From contig JALRHE010000344.1 of the NCBI GenBank assembly GCA_023253235.1, positions 1 through 6,492 of the forward strand: a DNA stretch of 6,492 bases, in the 5' to 3' direction. Each line of letters begins with the position of its first letter. Position 1 is the stretch's first letter. Positions 5,616 through 6,492 of this stretch are shown here, piece by piece. Under the pieces are notes generated by a model, which saw only the letters and a program-made list of their open reading frames with translations, was not told the DNA's origin and did not search any database. Origin of the DNA: Steroidobacteraceae bacterium. GTDB taxonomy: Bacteria > Pseudomonadota > Gammaproteobacteria > Steroidobacterales > Steroidobacteraceae. The translations under genes were made by a program, and so were the position numbers.

Positions 5616-6492
5616 TTGGCGCGATCCAGCGCGTTCACGCTGACGTCGGCACTCGTTGCGGGTGCCGCGCTCGCGTTGGCGTTCGCTCCGTTTGGTTATT
5701 GGCCTCTGGCGATCTTGTCGCCAGCGGTGCTGTTTTTTCTTTGGCAGGGTCAAGCGCCACGCACGGCAGCATTGACGGGCTTCCTGTTCGGCGTCGGCAC
5801 TTTTGGTGCCGGTACCTATTGGCTCTACATCAGCATTCACGGTTTCGGTCAGGCACCGGTGTGGCTGGCGCTGTCCCTAATGGCTGCGCTCGTGGCCATC
5901 ATGGCGTGTTACGGCGCGGTGCTTGGCTATGTGGCGGCGCGATGGCTGCCCGCGAGGGGCGTCTGGCGCTGGGTCGTGGGCTTGCCGGCAGCTTGGATGC
6001 TGCTCGAGTGGGTGCGCGGATGGTTCCTGTCGGGTTTCGGCTGGCTCTCTCTCGGCTATTCGCAGACGGATGCCTGGCTTGCCGCTTACGCGCCGGTCGG
6101 TGGCGTACCGCTGGTGTCCTGGCTATTGCTGCTCGGCGCCGGCGCGCTCGTGACGCTTTGGTTTGGCTCACCGCGTGAGCGAGCTTTGGCGTTGGCGGTT
6201 CTCGTGCTGCCTTGGCTCGGTGGCTATGGTTTGAAGTCGCACGAGTGGACGAAGCCACAGGGTGATGCCGTTGAGGTTGCCATCGTGCAGGGCGCCGTAT
6301 CACAGGATCAAAAGTGGTTGGCGACCAACCGCGATGCCACGCTTGCGCGTTATCGCGATCTGACTTTGCAGGCGCTCGGCACGCCGCTCATCGTTTGGCC
6401 CGAGGCCGCCGCTCCGGATCTTGCGAACAACATCGTCCCGTATCTGCAGGATCTGGCTGCAGCGGCGCAAGGTCGTGACTCCGCTTTGCTGA
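5616..6492 (+). CDS. lnt: Apolipoprotein N-acyltransferase (Lnt), N-terminal 292 residues, cut by the window edge
   Basis: Lnt is an inner-membrane enzyme that adds the third acyl chain to the N-terminal cysteine of lipoproteins, using phospholipid as donor. The frame is open to the window end. Hydrophobic segments appear at about residues 6-24, 26-42, 47-70, 78-106, 110-130, 155-178 and 187-208, as expected for the N-terminal membrane part. Family signatures include LAFAPFGYWP, FGAGTYWLYISI, EWVRGWFLSGFGWLSLGYSQ and VAIVQGAVSQDQKW. The nitrilase-like domain starts near 225, and its catalytic glutamate is present as Glu263 in IVWPEAAAPDL; the catalytic lysine and cysteine lie beyond the window. 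No ATG fits: the likely start is TTG at 5616, with AAGGGGAG at 5597-5604, 11 bases upstream. CTG at 5610, two codons earlier and overlapping the corC stop as CTGA, has better spacing (5 bases) but is a rare start. The gene itself is certain; the exact start is not. Confidence 0.93.
   Translation, partial: MARSSAFTLTSALVAGAALALAFAPFGYWPLAILSPAVLFFLWQGQAPRTAALTGFLFGVGTFGAGTYWLYISIHGFGQAPVWLALSLMAALVAIMACYGAVLGYVAARWLPARGVWRWVVGLPAAWMLLEWVRGWFLSGFGWLSLGYSQTDAWLAAYAPVGGVPLVSWLLLLGAGALVTLWFGSPRERALALAVLVLPWLGGYGLKSHEWTKPQGDAVEVAIVQGAVSQDQKWLATNRDATLARYRDLTLQALGTPLIVWPEAAAPDLANNIVPYLQDLAAAAQGRDSALL

Noticed and set aside
1..6492. A new defence, mobile or otherwise undescribed system
   Set aside because: All coding sequence is assigned to well-known conserved families in a conserved order, with no unassigned gene, mobile-element signature, repeat array or base-composition break.

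Overview
This is an ordinary chromosomal housekeeping window. It most likely comes from a GC-rich (roughly 60% by eye) gammaproteobacterium. The gene order miaB - phoH/ybeZ - ybeY - corC/ybeX - lnt, and proteins that align closely with their E. coli counterparts as I remember them, support this. I cannot name the genus. A non-enteric, environmental GC-rich lineage is a guess from base composition and from ssb lying directly upstream of miaB.

Layout. Positions 1-1195 (minus strand) hold the N-terminal 398 codons of uvrA, which runs off the left edge. Positions 1196-1405 are the only real intergenic gap, a 210-base divergent control region between uvrA and ssb. It contains three exact inverted repeats, a weak -10-like hexamer and the ssb ribosome binding site. 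Positions 1406-6492 hold six plus-strand genes packed head to tail: ssb, miaB, phoH, ybeY, corC and the first part of lnt, which runs off the right edge. Spacings are -20, -8, -4, +22 and +2 bases, so the genes are probably cotranscribed and partly translationally coupled. Three of the six probably use GTG or TTG starts (phoH, ybeY, lnt).

How the genes work together. UvrA (damage recognition in nucleotide excision repair) and SSB (single-strand DNA binding) form the familiar divergent DNA-repair pair. MiaB (tRNA methylthiolation), PhoH-like ATPase, YbeY (rRNA maturation and quality control), CorC (CBS-domain membrane-associated protein) and Lnt (lipoprotein N-acylation) form the conserved RNA-processing/envelope cluster. 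Here the two blocks are fused, with miaB starting inside the ssb coding region.

I found no tRNA, rRNA, CRISPR array, mobile element, prophage trace or anything resembling a new system. The points worth a second look are the inverted repeats in the uvrA-ssb gap, the ssb-miaB overlap, the lack of an obvious SOS box, an extra basic segment in YbeY and the weak start codons.
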